From Macrotrachela quadricornifera (Eukaryota; Rotifera; Eurotatoria; Philodinida; Philodinidae), in NCBI GenBank assembly GCA_022393335.1, contig JAJEKB010021389.1, positions 326,044-390,043 on the forward strand: DNA of 64,000 nt, written 5' to 3'. A program made the position numbers and the translations under genes. Of this stretch, positions 23,323-33,505 are shown one piece after another. The notes beneath the pieces were generated by a model that made no database searches, had not been told where the DNA came from, and saw only the letters and a program-made list of their open reading frames with translations. How positions within the stretch are numbered: position 1 is the first letter of the stretch; each line of letters begins with the position of its first letter.

Positions 23323-25328
23323 AGGACGAGACATTTTAGGGACATTTCGGCCCAATTAAAAAGTCAAAGTAGATTTGGATGAAACTTTCAGCAAACGTTT
23401 ACCATAGTCATAATAGTCATCCCTAAAAATTTCAGCTTAATCGATTGAAGTTTTCCTTGACTTGCTCAATTTGATATCTACCATCAAAAATAGGCAAAAA
23501 CGGACCTAAGAGTGAATGATGTGGGCTTTCGTTCTTTGCTATTTGGTTCAGACCCGGAGTTATATTTTTAGGGTAACTAGCAATCACTAAGAGCTACAAA
23601 ATTGCAAAGATAAGAGGATACAGAAAACGAGTCGTTTTAACAACGTGAAGAACACAATTTGTTATATATGGATAAAGGCATCTTAGACTCTCTATTGTAG
23701 ACCTTCATTCGCTACCGTTTGATTTAAACCGCAAAATATTTCTTTTAGCAACAATCTAAATAATATTGACGTAACGAATTGCAGACATGACAGACTATAA
23801 AAGGATTATGTACCCGCACTTTATGTAAGAAGTGATGCGAGAACTTATTAGAATAGTATTTAAGTTCTTTGTGAACAGCTGATTATCGTTTGTGCTAGTT
23901 TCTGCAGTACGTAAATGGTCGGATCAGTCAACACTACATTCAAGAGACAGTGTCAATGTGTCTATATATTTTGAGGGATGTTATCTTTTGTGACTGTTGA
24001 TTATGTCCTGGGAAGAGGCTAATAAAAACAGACATGTTCAAGAAATGGCAATGTCTCCGTACAATTGTAAACATAAAGCACTATTGGTCTTATAGGAGCG
24101 ATTTTTTCCGGTCGTTAGCAGTAGTGCGGATGTGTTAGAACGACAGATTCAAAGAAAAGTTGCGATGCAGTCAATTTATTTGTGGATCAGAAGCTATTAA
24201 TAAACGTTTTGTATTGCTGCTTTTTAGCTTTGTGAGAGTTTCAACAGGCCTTATTTTATCATTAAATCAAAGTATTACATTCTACAGAGTTACGAAGAAA
24301 AATTTACAAACGCGTCGAAATTTTTTCCAGAACAGCCATATGTGTAATCATTCCGTAAGATTTTTGAGTGGGTCCTACGGATACAAATGTTCAGAATTGG
24401 CGCAAAACATCACATATCATGATCATCCACTAATAGATATTGGTATATCGATTCAAACACTGTCAAAAGCAACCCATACATACCAAAATGCGAATAATTC
24501 TATTATTCTCTTGAGTGTAGTCAGGATCTTAATCTCGAAAGTGACTGTGTGTTTGCGTGTCTATCCGCAGGTGTTGCTCGGTCCGCTGTCTCAGCAGAAA
24601 CAAATTATTTGGGGCTGCATTTATATCCTCCATTACTATATAATGGAGTACTCTTGGGTTTAGAAGTGTTATACATCAAAGGTATCCTTAGGTCCTGATG
24701 AGTTATATAATGTTGGCACACTTAAGTCCTGAAGTGCTATCATTTGACTCCATCAAGGAACTTAAACCCTCAACTGACCATCTTTTCTCCGTAAGACTAA
24801 TAGTTCAAGTCAACAGTCAAGGGACCAAGTGGATTGGCTAGGTCCACGCCACTTGTAATGAATGGTTTCTGATATCTATTACATCTGAATATGTATTGTT
24901 CATAGTAAAACAGCTTACGCTCCAGAATTGAATAGCACGAACGAAGGTTTACGAGAGTCAGTCTGAGGTACATTTACCCATATATAATACACTGTGTACT
25001 TCATGTTGTTATGACAACAGGTTTTCCACACCCTCTTGTCTTTGAAATGTTGTAGCTCTCAGTGTTTCCTAGTTATCCTAAAAAAATGGCTATGGGTCTG
25101 AGTCAGATAGTGAAGAACAAAGATTCACAGTATTTACTCTTAGGTGTATTTTTGGCTATTTTTTATGCTTGGTACTGTATCGAGGAAGTACAGGAAAAGT
25201 TTAACCAATCAGGCTAAAGTTTCTAGGGATGCCTACTATGACTATGGCGAACGTTTGCTGAAAGTTTCATGCGAATGTACGTTGATTTTCCAATTGGGCC
25301 GAAATGTCCCTAAAACGTTCCCTATCCT
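23323..25328. mobile_element. 2-kb non-autonomous DNA transposon with 145-bp TIRs
   Basis: The left end 23323-23470 and right end 25180-25328 are inverted copies of each other ('GGGACATTTCGGCCCAATT', 'GAAACTTTCAGCAAACGTT', 'CATAGTCATA'). Similarity may extend a few bases further out ('TTTCACAGGA'/'TTTCAAAGGA'), so the exact ends and target duplication are unclear. The interior includes a 167-codon frame at 24160-24663 without any recognisable domain; it is Ser/Ile-rich and probably fortuitous. No transposase seen. Confidence 0.7.
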
Positions 25329-25369
25329 TTGAAAGTGATCGTATCCAAAGTGGATGCGAATGAGGATTC

Positions 25370-25725
25370 AGCTTGAGCCCGATGAGAAGAGTCCTGTTGA
25401 AGATGCCTAATGCACGGCAATAAAAGCTCTATGAAAGATACCCCACGCACGGTGGGATAAGATCTGTAGTAGAGGTTCTAGGTACGGTGAAAAAAGTCCT
25501 GTGGAAGAGGTATCATGCACAGCGAGAAGAGTCCAATGGCGAACACTTAACGCATAGCAGGAATAATCCCGTTAAAGATGCCTGACGCATACTGATAAAA
25601 GTGCTGTCCAAGAGATTTCAGGTGTGACGCAAAAATTTCCGTTGCAGAAAGTTCATCCACAGCGGTGGACAGTCCTGTAGAAAACGTGTTATATACAGCA
25701 GAAAAAGTCGGGTGGAAGATGCAAA
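25370..25725. repeat. Degenerate minisatellite, ~35-bp unit
   Basis: About ten loosely conserved units. Each contains a 'GATGCCT.ATGCACGG'-like half followed by 'AAAAGTCCTGTGGAAGA'-like sequence, for example near 25401, 25437, 25473 and 25575. It begins about 45 bp after the end of the element at 23323-25328. No coding frame runs through it. Confidence 0.7.
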
Positions 25726-26469
25726 ACTTTAACCATATTCTCTTTTCATCGGATACATCCGCTAGTCGAATATAAAATGAAAATGAATTATAATCCGATT
25801 AATTTTATAGATTTCAATCTATTTTGTTGTAATAGTATTTACCTGAGGGTATTGTGTGTGCCTGTTTGTGTGAGATTTGTTTTAGATTATATGTATGGTT
25901 TTATGGTTTACTTGATGACCTCTTTTAAATAGTAGGTCTAGAATAAGATGAAAGTTATCTGTTGATATAGAAGGAATATTGTTTTATAGTTATATATTCA
26001 TAAGGCAGTTTCGAGAGAAGTTTGGGTTTTTGATATCTTCAGTATGTCTAGAATAATAATAAAAGTCATCGATTTTGTATTTGGATAACAATTTGTGAAA
26101 GAATCAGAACGAAACAAAAAAATTTTTGTACATTTAAAGGAAAATTTTTCATTGGAAGCTCTAAAGAGTAAACAAGATTAAGAAAAACATGAGTTTGTTA
26201 GGTTTTTGTAATTAATTGTTCATGGAAAGATGCTTTTCGTTTGTTTTTTTTTCATAGATTGTATTAATATGTAGGTTAGATTTACGATCGATCGTTGTTT
26301 TGGATTTAGAAGTTTCGCGTTTTTGTTGTCGCAATCGACTTGATTCTATGAAATAGAAAGTACATCTGCTTTTAAAGAAAATAGTTTACCTAAGTATTTT
26401 AAGTATTTGTTTTTTTTTATATTGTTTAGAAGTAAGCGTGTTTTGGGTCTTTTTCGTATAAGTTAGTTT
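25726..26469. other. AT-rich spacer
   Basis: T-rich on the plus strand, no gene or element boundary seen. It may include the 3' untranslated part of the minus-strand Penelope-like remnant that follows. Confidence 0.4.
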
Positions 26470-27470
26470 TTGGTATCATGTCAATTGCTGTTGCCTACAA
26501 TTAGTATGATATCCATTGCTGGCGAATTCATAAAGACGCTATTATAAGCTTGATGCATACCTTTTTTGAATGGTTGAAATCGTTTTTCATGTTTACAATG
26601 AATAAATAATTTGTTCGTATAATTTATTTGTTTCTTTTCTGTTGTTGTTGTGTTTGCTAAAGCTTTCGATTCGATTTTCGCTATACCATCATCTGCTTGG
26701 TCGTTATCAAGATTAACTGTTCCTGCGCTCATCTGTATTTGCGATTGACGAGGTGTTAGTTGTCCCATAATCTCATGGCGTGTTGAATAAAATTGTCTTT
26801 GGTTCTCAATAAATGTTAAAAATGGCGATAAAGTACTATGCTGACTAAAAAATTTCCGAAATTGATTATAAATAAATGATGACGAATATCTAGAATATTT
26901 TTTGAAGAACGCTATGGATTGTATTTTTTATATTAGCCATGTAATACATTGACTTACCAATTATATAACAATACTAATTTGATACAATGTCGTTCATGAT
27001 TAAATGCTTCATATGTTGATGAATATCGCATAGCTCGTGTAAGAGCATTTCATATAATATTACCAAAAAACATGTGGAGGATGATCAGATCAAACCAGTA
27101 TGACATACGGTTCAGCTGCTGGTTTATGATAAGCTGATGTTAATAAACTACCATTATCATTTGTAAGAAGAACATCAAGAAACGGAAGAGTTTTACTAAT
27201 TTTACAATCTAATTTAATATTTGGATGCCATGTGTTAGCTTCATTTAGTATTGTTACTAATACTTCTTCTGATGTATTCCATGTTTTAAAAATATTTATA
27301 TTTATTGAAAGGACTATGAGAGATCGTGTATAAATAGCACCTAATTTAAATATGCATGGAGGCTTTTGTTGTAGCTCTCTGCTGTAATATAAGCAATGAT
27401 GAAGTAATGTGCTCAATGTAGTTACAAAAAAAGTCCAGCTTTTGTGGAATAGCAATAACAAGTAGATCTT
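26470..27470 (-). pseudogene. Athena-like Penelope element remnant (RT C-terminal part)
   Basis: The minus-strand translation shows the region C-terminal to the polymerase core of Penelope-like reverse transcriptases, as in the bdelloid Athena elements: 'WHPNIKLDCKISKTLPFLDV' with 'LLTNDNG' and 'SAYHKPAAEPYV', then in broken frames 'SDHPPHVF', 'AMRYSSTYEAFNHER', 'IKLVLLYN', 'IYNQFRKFFSQH', 'TPRQSQIQMS' and finally 'HEKRFQPFKKGMHQ' with 'PAMDIILIVGNSN'. At least three frame changes or stops lie between 27090 and 26768. Between 'LLYN' and 'KYSRYSS' the DNA has GTAAGT...CATAG spaced about 44 bp, which may be a retained spliceosomal intron; Athena elements are known to carry introns. The polymerase motifs upstream and a GIY-YIG domain are missing. 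Athena elements are typical of bdelloid telomere-proximal DNA. Confidence 0.75.
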
Positions 27471-27810
27471 GTTTCATATTTTAATCCCGTAGGGATTGCG
27501 CTGAAAGCTTTTTAATCAGAAATTAATTGAGACGCTTCTCCGAATATAATAAAGAAATTTACTTTTCTATATCAGTAATGTAGATTACCTAGTGATTCGT
27601 GAAGAAACCTATTTAGACTCGTGATACTTTCCTCAAGTAGAACTAGGTAGGGAATATGTAGTATTATAATAAGTTTTTCGATAGGTGACGCTATGTGCGA
27701 AAAAATCAAAAACTATGCGAAGAAGAATTGGGAAGAGCGGAAACTACAAAAATTAGTTGTAACGCTGCTTCTCACATCATCTTTCCGCATATTATTGTTG
27801 TGAAACACAT
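27471..27810. other. Spacer, no gene seen
   Basis: The 62-codon frame at 27695-27883 runs into the foldback arm that follows and has no protein features. Confidence 0.4.
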
Positions 27811-28188
27811 GTTAACAGACGTGAGATATCTTATATCAGAATTAGAACATTTCCGAGTAGGATTCGCACAGGAAGCAGACTAAGAAAAACCAAAAAACGC
27901 TGAAAATCCGCTAAATTTCTCAAAAACGTGGTTGTATTCGCCTAGAAAGTGAGATCACTTTCTGGGCGAACCCCACCAGATTATAATAAAATAATTAATT
28001 ACTTAATGAGTAATTAGAGTTTTTTTTCATTGAGGGGTTGATCAAATCGAGATGAAAAGGTGTCCATTCTATAGAGCTCATCAAGCTCTATCTTGATCCA
28101 CCTTTGGTTCTTTTTTCGGTTCGCATTCTGTGCGAATTCTTCTCGGAAATATTCTAATTATGACGTAAGATATCCTACTTCTGCTAAC
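27811..28188. repeat. Foldback MITE with ~75-bp arms
   Basis: GTTAACAGA at 27811 pairs with TCTGCTAAC ending at 28188. The arms continue with 'GAGATATCTTA', 'AGAATTAGAACATTTCCGAG' and 'GATTCGCACAG', matched near 28130-28175. Loop about 180 bp, no coding capacity. Its right end coincides with the left end of the next element. Confidence 0.65.
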
Positions 28189-28558
28189 GGGTGACCTATA
28201 ATAAATAGCCGTACTTTGCACTTCATATTTTAATTTCAAAATACGTATTTTTAAAAAACAAAATATATCACAAGATGCAGCGTGAAAAGCTCTACAATTT
28301 GGGCAGTAGTGCTTGTTTTAATTGCGTACTTTTTCTTTTCAAGACTATGTACGAACAATTTTCGCCATTATGAAAGTATCATTTTTTCAACATGAACGAC
28401 AAATTTCTTTCTTTTCATTTCATATATAACAAACTGTCCTGTGCAAATTATAGAGTTTCTCACGCTGCATCTTTTGGTATATTTTGTTTTTTTTTAATAC
28501 GTGTTTCGAAGTAAAAATATGCAATGCAAAGTGTAGCCATTTATTATGAGTCACCCAT
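28187..28558. mobile_element. Tc1/mariner-like MITE
   Basis: 372 bp with about 110-bp inverted ends: ACGGGTGACC... on the left and ...GAGTCACCCAT on the right. Paired inner landmarks are 'AATAAATAGCC', 'TACTTTGCA', 'CAAAATATA' and 'AGATGCAGCGTGA'. Flanked by TA (28185-28186 and 28559-28560), as expected for Tc1/mariner-type insertion. No transposase. A related 'TCACGCTGCATCTT' motif occurs at 43150-43375. Confidence 0.7.
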
Positions 28559-28622
28559 TATAAATAAGAGAAGCAATGTCAGGTTCTTTTTTTTTCCAAC
28601 TTACTCTCCTATTTAATTAATC

Positions 28623-30105
28623 ATGACGGATAACAACCTTTTACTTGGTTCGTGTAGGTGATGAAGATAAGTGACTCATTTTTACTTCCTCTGTTTTAGT
28701 CATGAATTCTTATTTATACTACCGACCATTGAAGCAGAACGAGGAAAAAGAAACTGCCATAATTACTTTGATTGAAACGTATAAAGAGCTATTTTATTCT
28801 TCCCTTTCTCAATTTATATATACAGAAATGGATATTGCTACATGTGAGAAAAATCTTACCGGATGCCTTGCTAATTTGGGTCTTAGACAATGTGATGCTG
28901 ACAAAGATATTTGTTTAGAACATGGATTATGCATTACACCAATTGTTCCTAGTTCTATTTCGAGATGTATTTGTTATCCATGTTATTATGGTGACACTTG
29001 TGAAAAGGAAGTATTCTCAAGAAATCTCTGGTTCTTAGGCCAACCGTCACGAACACCTGAAATGATTTTTGCTTTAAAACTTCTCTTACTTCTTCGCAGT
29101 GTCATTCAAATATTTAATTGTTTGCTTTGTCTACAAACATATTTCTCTAGCCAAAAAATACGTATGACCAATATTGGTGTCTATCTAATTTTTTATTCAA
29201 TTATCTCACTTTTAATTGCACTTGAAGAATTTGTTTCAACAATTCTAATATATCTTATAGAACATTTACCAGACAGTTATTGGCCGATTCAATGTTTAAT
29301 TGATCAAAAATTTGTACTAGTGTCGTTAAGTTCCATTGCGGGTTGGAGTATACTTTTTATAGGATTGGAACGTACGTTAATTGAATGTTTTCATCATAGT
29401 TTATATACTTCGCGAAAACGTTCAGTTATAATTTCAACATTAACTTTTATTATTTGTCCGTTAACAACAATACCTGGAATTTTTACTTTAAAACAACTTC
29501 CAGTGGATCAACTTTATCCTCAGATTAATAAACTTCTGCCAACTTTCAATTGTGTTAACTATACACCACTTGGTTATATCATCTACAAATTTATTTCAAG
29601 TATACATATCTATGTTACACTTGTCGGGTATATAATACTTTGTCTTTTTGTCTTTGGTCATATGCTAAGACATCGTAAACGTGTCGCTCCAAACTATACA
29701 ATTCAAGAAAATATTCGACTGATTTTGCGTAATCATCGCGATTTTTTTATACCACTTGTTATAGCAATATTTTCTTCAACTCCAATGGTAGTTCTAGGTG
29801 AAATAATGACCTGTTCCAAAGCGGAAAAAACTGCATCATTACCGTATTTGATGTTGGTATTTGGAAGTATATTTGGTCTTTTACCGACATTTTCATTTTT
29901 CTACTATATTTATCCAGCTAATGTTTATATGACAGCCTTTTGGAATAAATCACCTGTGGGACGATGTCTGAGGAAATTGAAACAGAAAATAATCCAAATC
30001 GGCCAGCAATTAAAAAATGTTGTATTAATGCGTGGTGAAGTGCCACAACAACATGAACTTGAAACAGTCAATATTGAACATGAAGATGGAGAGGATAGTG
30101 TTTGA
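28623..30105 (+). CDS. EGF-like + seven-helix receptor
   Basis: The main exon is 28700-30105; a short first exon 28623-28653 joins it in frame through a 46-bp intron (GTAGGT...TTTTAG), giving 478 aa. The polypyrimidine tract and AG just before 28700 argue that the ATG at 28702 is internal. The extracellular part (about residues 55-125) has an EGF-like pattern 'CEKNLTGC', 'ICLEHGLCITP', 'RCICYPCYYGDTCEKE'. Seven hydrophobic segments follow: about 'LKLLLLLRSVIQIFNCLLC', 'GVYLIFYSIISLLIAL', 'FVLVSLSSIAGWSILFIGL', 'VIISTLTFIICPLTTIPG', 'HIYVTLVGYIILCLFVFG', 'FFIPLVIAIFSSTPMVVLG' and 'YLMLVFGSIFGLLPTFSFF'. No signal peptide is seen, so more 5' exons may exist. Architecture resembles EGF-bearing orphan receptors of bdelloids; ligand unknown. 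No GPS cleavage motif of adhesion GPCRs was seen. AATAAA at 30124. Confidence 0.75.
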
Positions 30106-30684
30106 TAGATGTTTTGCTTCTTAAATAAAACTTAATATGTGTCGATAAAAAAATTTTATTAGGCAAACTTTGTGAAAGCTCAAAAATGGAACTTTTTGTT
30201 GATGTGATTTTAATCAAAAGATAGCCGTGTGATTGTATTCCAAGTTATGACAGACTTAATCAACTATTGAAGAATATTCTCACATGAAAGCTTATCCTAT
30301 GTATTACACTAATAATTAGCAGTTATTTTTATAATACGACATCAAATATGGAAGTGATTTTAAGATGAATATTTATAATAATACTTCGACTGCCTTTTCG
30401 CATACTCATTTATCTTACTATACTGATGAGGAAACTTTTCGAGGTGGTAAAAAGCTTTTAGGTTTAAACTATGATCATCTTGTAGATCTTAGTTAGTAGT
30501 AAAATACCCCAACTTGATTCATGTCCATAGCGCTTTGTTGAGGAGTTTTGAGTATTTCAATTTTTCAGCGAAAAATACGATTTTGTTCTTAAATCTCTGA
30601 TTTGTCACTCAAACTAGGTCTGATTAAGATGATATTTTTACTGCAATAAATAGTTATAGTGATCGTGCTTTACTGAAAATTCGA
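30106..30684. other. Spacer, no gene seen
   Basis: Contains the poly(A) signal region of the upstream receptor and otherwise AT-rich DNA. Confidence 0.4.
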
Positions 30685-30687
30685 GAG

Positions 30688-31008
30688 TTATAGCTCAATG
30701 GCTTCAATAATTTCCGAGAATTTTAAAAATTCGTCAAAATTCCCACCACTACACTGATTTCTATACATATCGGTTAACGCTATTATCATATTATCCAGAG
30801 GCAGACCATTACATTGTTGTAATGGATCTCCTCCACATTTATTTAGGTAGCGTACAAATGTTTCTATCATTTGCGGCGAATATTTTCTATTTTCCATATT
30901 TTCTCTATTCAATGTTTAGCTAATCAAATCAGATGTAAATTGAATATGATTATCTGAGGATATTGACGAAAATTCATTAAAAAGTTCAGTTACTTCATCA
31001 TTTGGAAA
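30688..31008 (-). pseudogene. Unrecognised gene fragment with one stop
   Basis: The minus strand reads in one frame from about 31008: 'FPNDEVTELFNEFSSISSD' and on to 'FTSDLIS', then TAA, then 'MENRKYSPQMIETFVRYLNK' and on to a stop at 30688 ('FDEFLKFSEIIEAIEL'). Composition is balanced and protein-like rather than repeat-derived, with an 'AG' acceptor-like site just upstream. The frame is cut on its 5' side by the inverted repeat at 31012. I do not recognise the family. It could be the last exon of a broken gene or a fortuitous frame. Confidence 0.3.
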
Positions 31009-31011
31009 ACT

Positions 31012-31435
31012 AAATTAGGTTAAAGCGAAAAATTAGGTTGAAAGAAGACGATAATATTGATTTCGACGTTTCAAAAGTTTAAAATCCCATTTAAGAGAAT
31101 AACACCTTGATCCTAAACCTTTTCCAATATTTTATTGAATTGCCAATAGTTTCACTATGAACAATATAATAAGACAAAATTAATTAATATAGCTAAATAG
31201 TTGATACAAGAATAAATTTATTTGTTAAAGTGAAAAGTTACATTGTTCATAGTGAAACTATTGGCAATTCAATAAAATATTGGAAAAGGTTTAGGATCAA
31301 GGTGTTATTCTCTTAAATGGGATTTTAAACTTTTGAAACGTCGAAATCAATATTATCGTCTTCTTTCAACTTAATTTTTCACTTTAACTAAATTTATTCT
31401 TGTATCAATTATTTGCTATGTTAATTAATTTTGCA
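31012..31435. repeat. Inverted repeat of A-B-A'-B' form
   Basis: The arms A 31012-31165 and A' 31242-31391 are near-perfect reverse complements (about 150 bp; 'TTTCGACGTTTCAAAAGTTT', 'CACCTTGATCCTAAACC'). The short segment B 31173-31225 ('AATTAATTAATATAGC', 'TTGATACAAGAATAAATTTA') recurs as its reverse complement B' at 31392-31435, outside the right arm. The order suggests two inverted partial copies of one repeat joined head to head. No coding frame. Confidence 0.75.
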
Positions 31436-31485
31436 TCTGGAAAATCGTTGCGAATAAGTTTGCAAAGATCCGCATCGGTTGTCAG

Positions 31486-31915
31486 CATACAGCAGAGATA
31501 TCCATCACGGTTGAGAATCTGCCGCTGCCGCGACAGTATTATAAAAATTGCTGCCGCGCCGTGGTGGTATCTGAAAAAATCTGCCGCTGCCGCCACCGCC
31601 GTCGCGGCAGCGGCAGCGCCGCGATTGACATCTCTAGAAAGAAATTTCAAAAATTCAGGAATTTACATAGAATCTTGACATTGATGTATACTTCACCATA
31701 AGGCTTGGTGAGTCTGATCGATTGGCAGGAGCACCTGTAGTTTAAACCAATCACAGCATTGAAAATCCAAAAGTTTTTAAAAGTACCATCGCGGCAGCGA
31801 CGCAGTAACTTTTTTCTGACGATCGGCGCGGTGCGGCAGCGGCAGGGGTAGCTTCCTTTGATTGTCGTCGCGGCGCGGTAGCGGCAGATTCTCAACCGCG
31901 ATGGACATCTCTGAT
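31486..31915. repeat. GC-rich foldback element
   Basis: 'AGAGATATCCATCACGG' followed by 'TTGAGAATCTGCCGCTGCCG' (31491-31529) is inverted at 31878-31912. The inner flanks are packed with CTGCCGCTGCCGC/GCGGCAGCGGCAG words, strongly GC-rich in an otherwise AT-rich window. Alanine-rich frames here (31400-31678 plus, 31405-31650 minus) are translations of the GC words. Partial relatives are at 7642-7690, 13444-13492 and 18290-18535. Confidence 0.7.
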
Positions 31916-33505
31916 ACAGTGATACTAAAAGCTTTACAAAAAAACAGAAAAGAAAACAAATATAATTTTTTCATTTTGTAGAGAAAAAATTCTAAATATA
32001 ACGAAAATTTTCAATATCATCTCAAATTTCTGAAAATAACCAATATGTTGATGAACATCATCTTTAACACAATATTCTCTTTTTATATATTTAATTTTTT
32101 TTATTAATCAGTAAATATATCAGTTTTCATTTTATTAATAATTAGTCATAGCTTTCTATAACTCTATAGTGAAGTAGAAACATTAAAAATATATTTATCC
32201 ATTAATTTAAAAAGAAAAAAGCGAGAGACAAATTAATAAATGCCTAATAAAATACATATGCAAAGGCATATATGTAAACAAACCGTAAGATCGAATATAC
32301 ATTTTTTTGTTTAAAAGATATAAGAACATCGTATTAATAATTGAACAATTTCAAACTGAAATAAATAATTCACCACTCATATTAATATTTTTTTTCCTTA
32401 CTATATTATGATATACAATTATTTTTATCAAAGAATTTGTTTCAAGAAAATTAATATCCTATCTAGTCTGTTTTGCATAAATATAAACTCCTATAATTTG
32501 TATAGATTTTACTTGACATTTTTTTCTTGTAACATATCGCTTTTTTTAAAATAATTTTATTTTACATAATACATGCATTCATTTCTCAAATTATATTGAT
32601 CAACATATTGCAGCATAATTTTGCATAAAATTGATGAATCAATTTGCGAATACTCATTTTATTTCCATCCAATTCTTTTTCTTTAGAATTAGTATTTTTT
32701 TATTCATATAAACAATTAATATTGATTTTTATAATTTCAAATACGACATTGTTTTTTTTACAAATACTATATTTTTGAATTGAGAACCGATCGCAAAATA
32801 GATTCACTACATCTATTTTTTTGCGTTGCATTTCGAAAGATGAGATTTATCATAAAGTATTAAATTTGATAAATTTAGAAAAACGATTTCATTCATTTAG
32901 TACAGTAAAATTCATACAATAAACACGCATATATCCACATGATAAGAGTCAATTTATTTCATTTTTTTATCGATTAACATTAAAAAAAACAATCCATTAC
33001 TCAAATATAAAAATTCATTCCTTACAAGAATACTGTATCGTATAAAATAAAATAAGATTCAAATTTTTTTTCTATTATAAAACATACGGTTTCGCACTAA
33101 AATAAGACGTCAACAACTATTCAATATATTTCTATTTTTTTTAAATCGTTTACCTCTTTAATGAGAGCAGACGGGGGGGGGGGGGTGAGGGTCGGAAGCG
33201 AATTATTTTAATTAACTCTTTTTTGAAACAAGGATTTTAATTAATTGTTTTTTGAAACAAGGCGCGTCATAAAAATTGTTTACGGCAGTAAATCCTGTAC
33301 ACGGTTAGTTTCACACCCCTTATGATAATCAGATTTTCTTTTTTTACAGTTATTTTTGGCTTTACTTAGAGGATTAGAATAATTAACTTGGTCTGGTTTT
33401 TAATCATCCCATAGATAATTTAATGCCTTTCAAATTAACATATTGAATCTAAACAGTCTATCGATCTTACGAAAGAAGTGAGTTACTTTCAGGCAGATAG
33501 ATATT
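31916..33505. other. Very AT-rich region without genes
   Basis: About 1.6 kb of A/T tracts, no gene seen. A run of about 13 G residues lies at 33173-33186. At 33208-33263 a unit of about 30 bp ('TTTTTTGAAACAAGG' with TTAATTAA) is duplicated in tandem. The end of this stretch contains the promoter and 5' UTR of the GPCR at 33506. Confidence 0.5.

Noticed and set aside
24160..24663. 167-codon frame
   Set aside because: Inside a non-autonomous element, no recognisable domain, composition typical of chance frames in this DNA.
31400..31678. Ala/Arg-rich frames on both strands
   Set aside because: They are translations of GCC/GGC words in the GC-rich foldback element.
33173..33186. G-run as possible telomeric sequence
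   Set aside because: A simple G homopolymer; no TGTGGG-type array is present.
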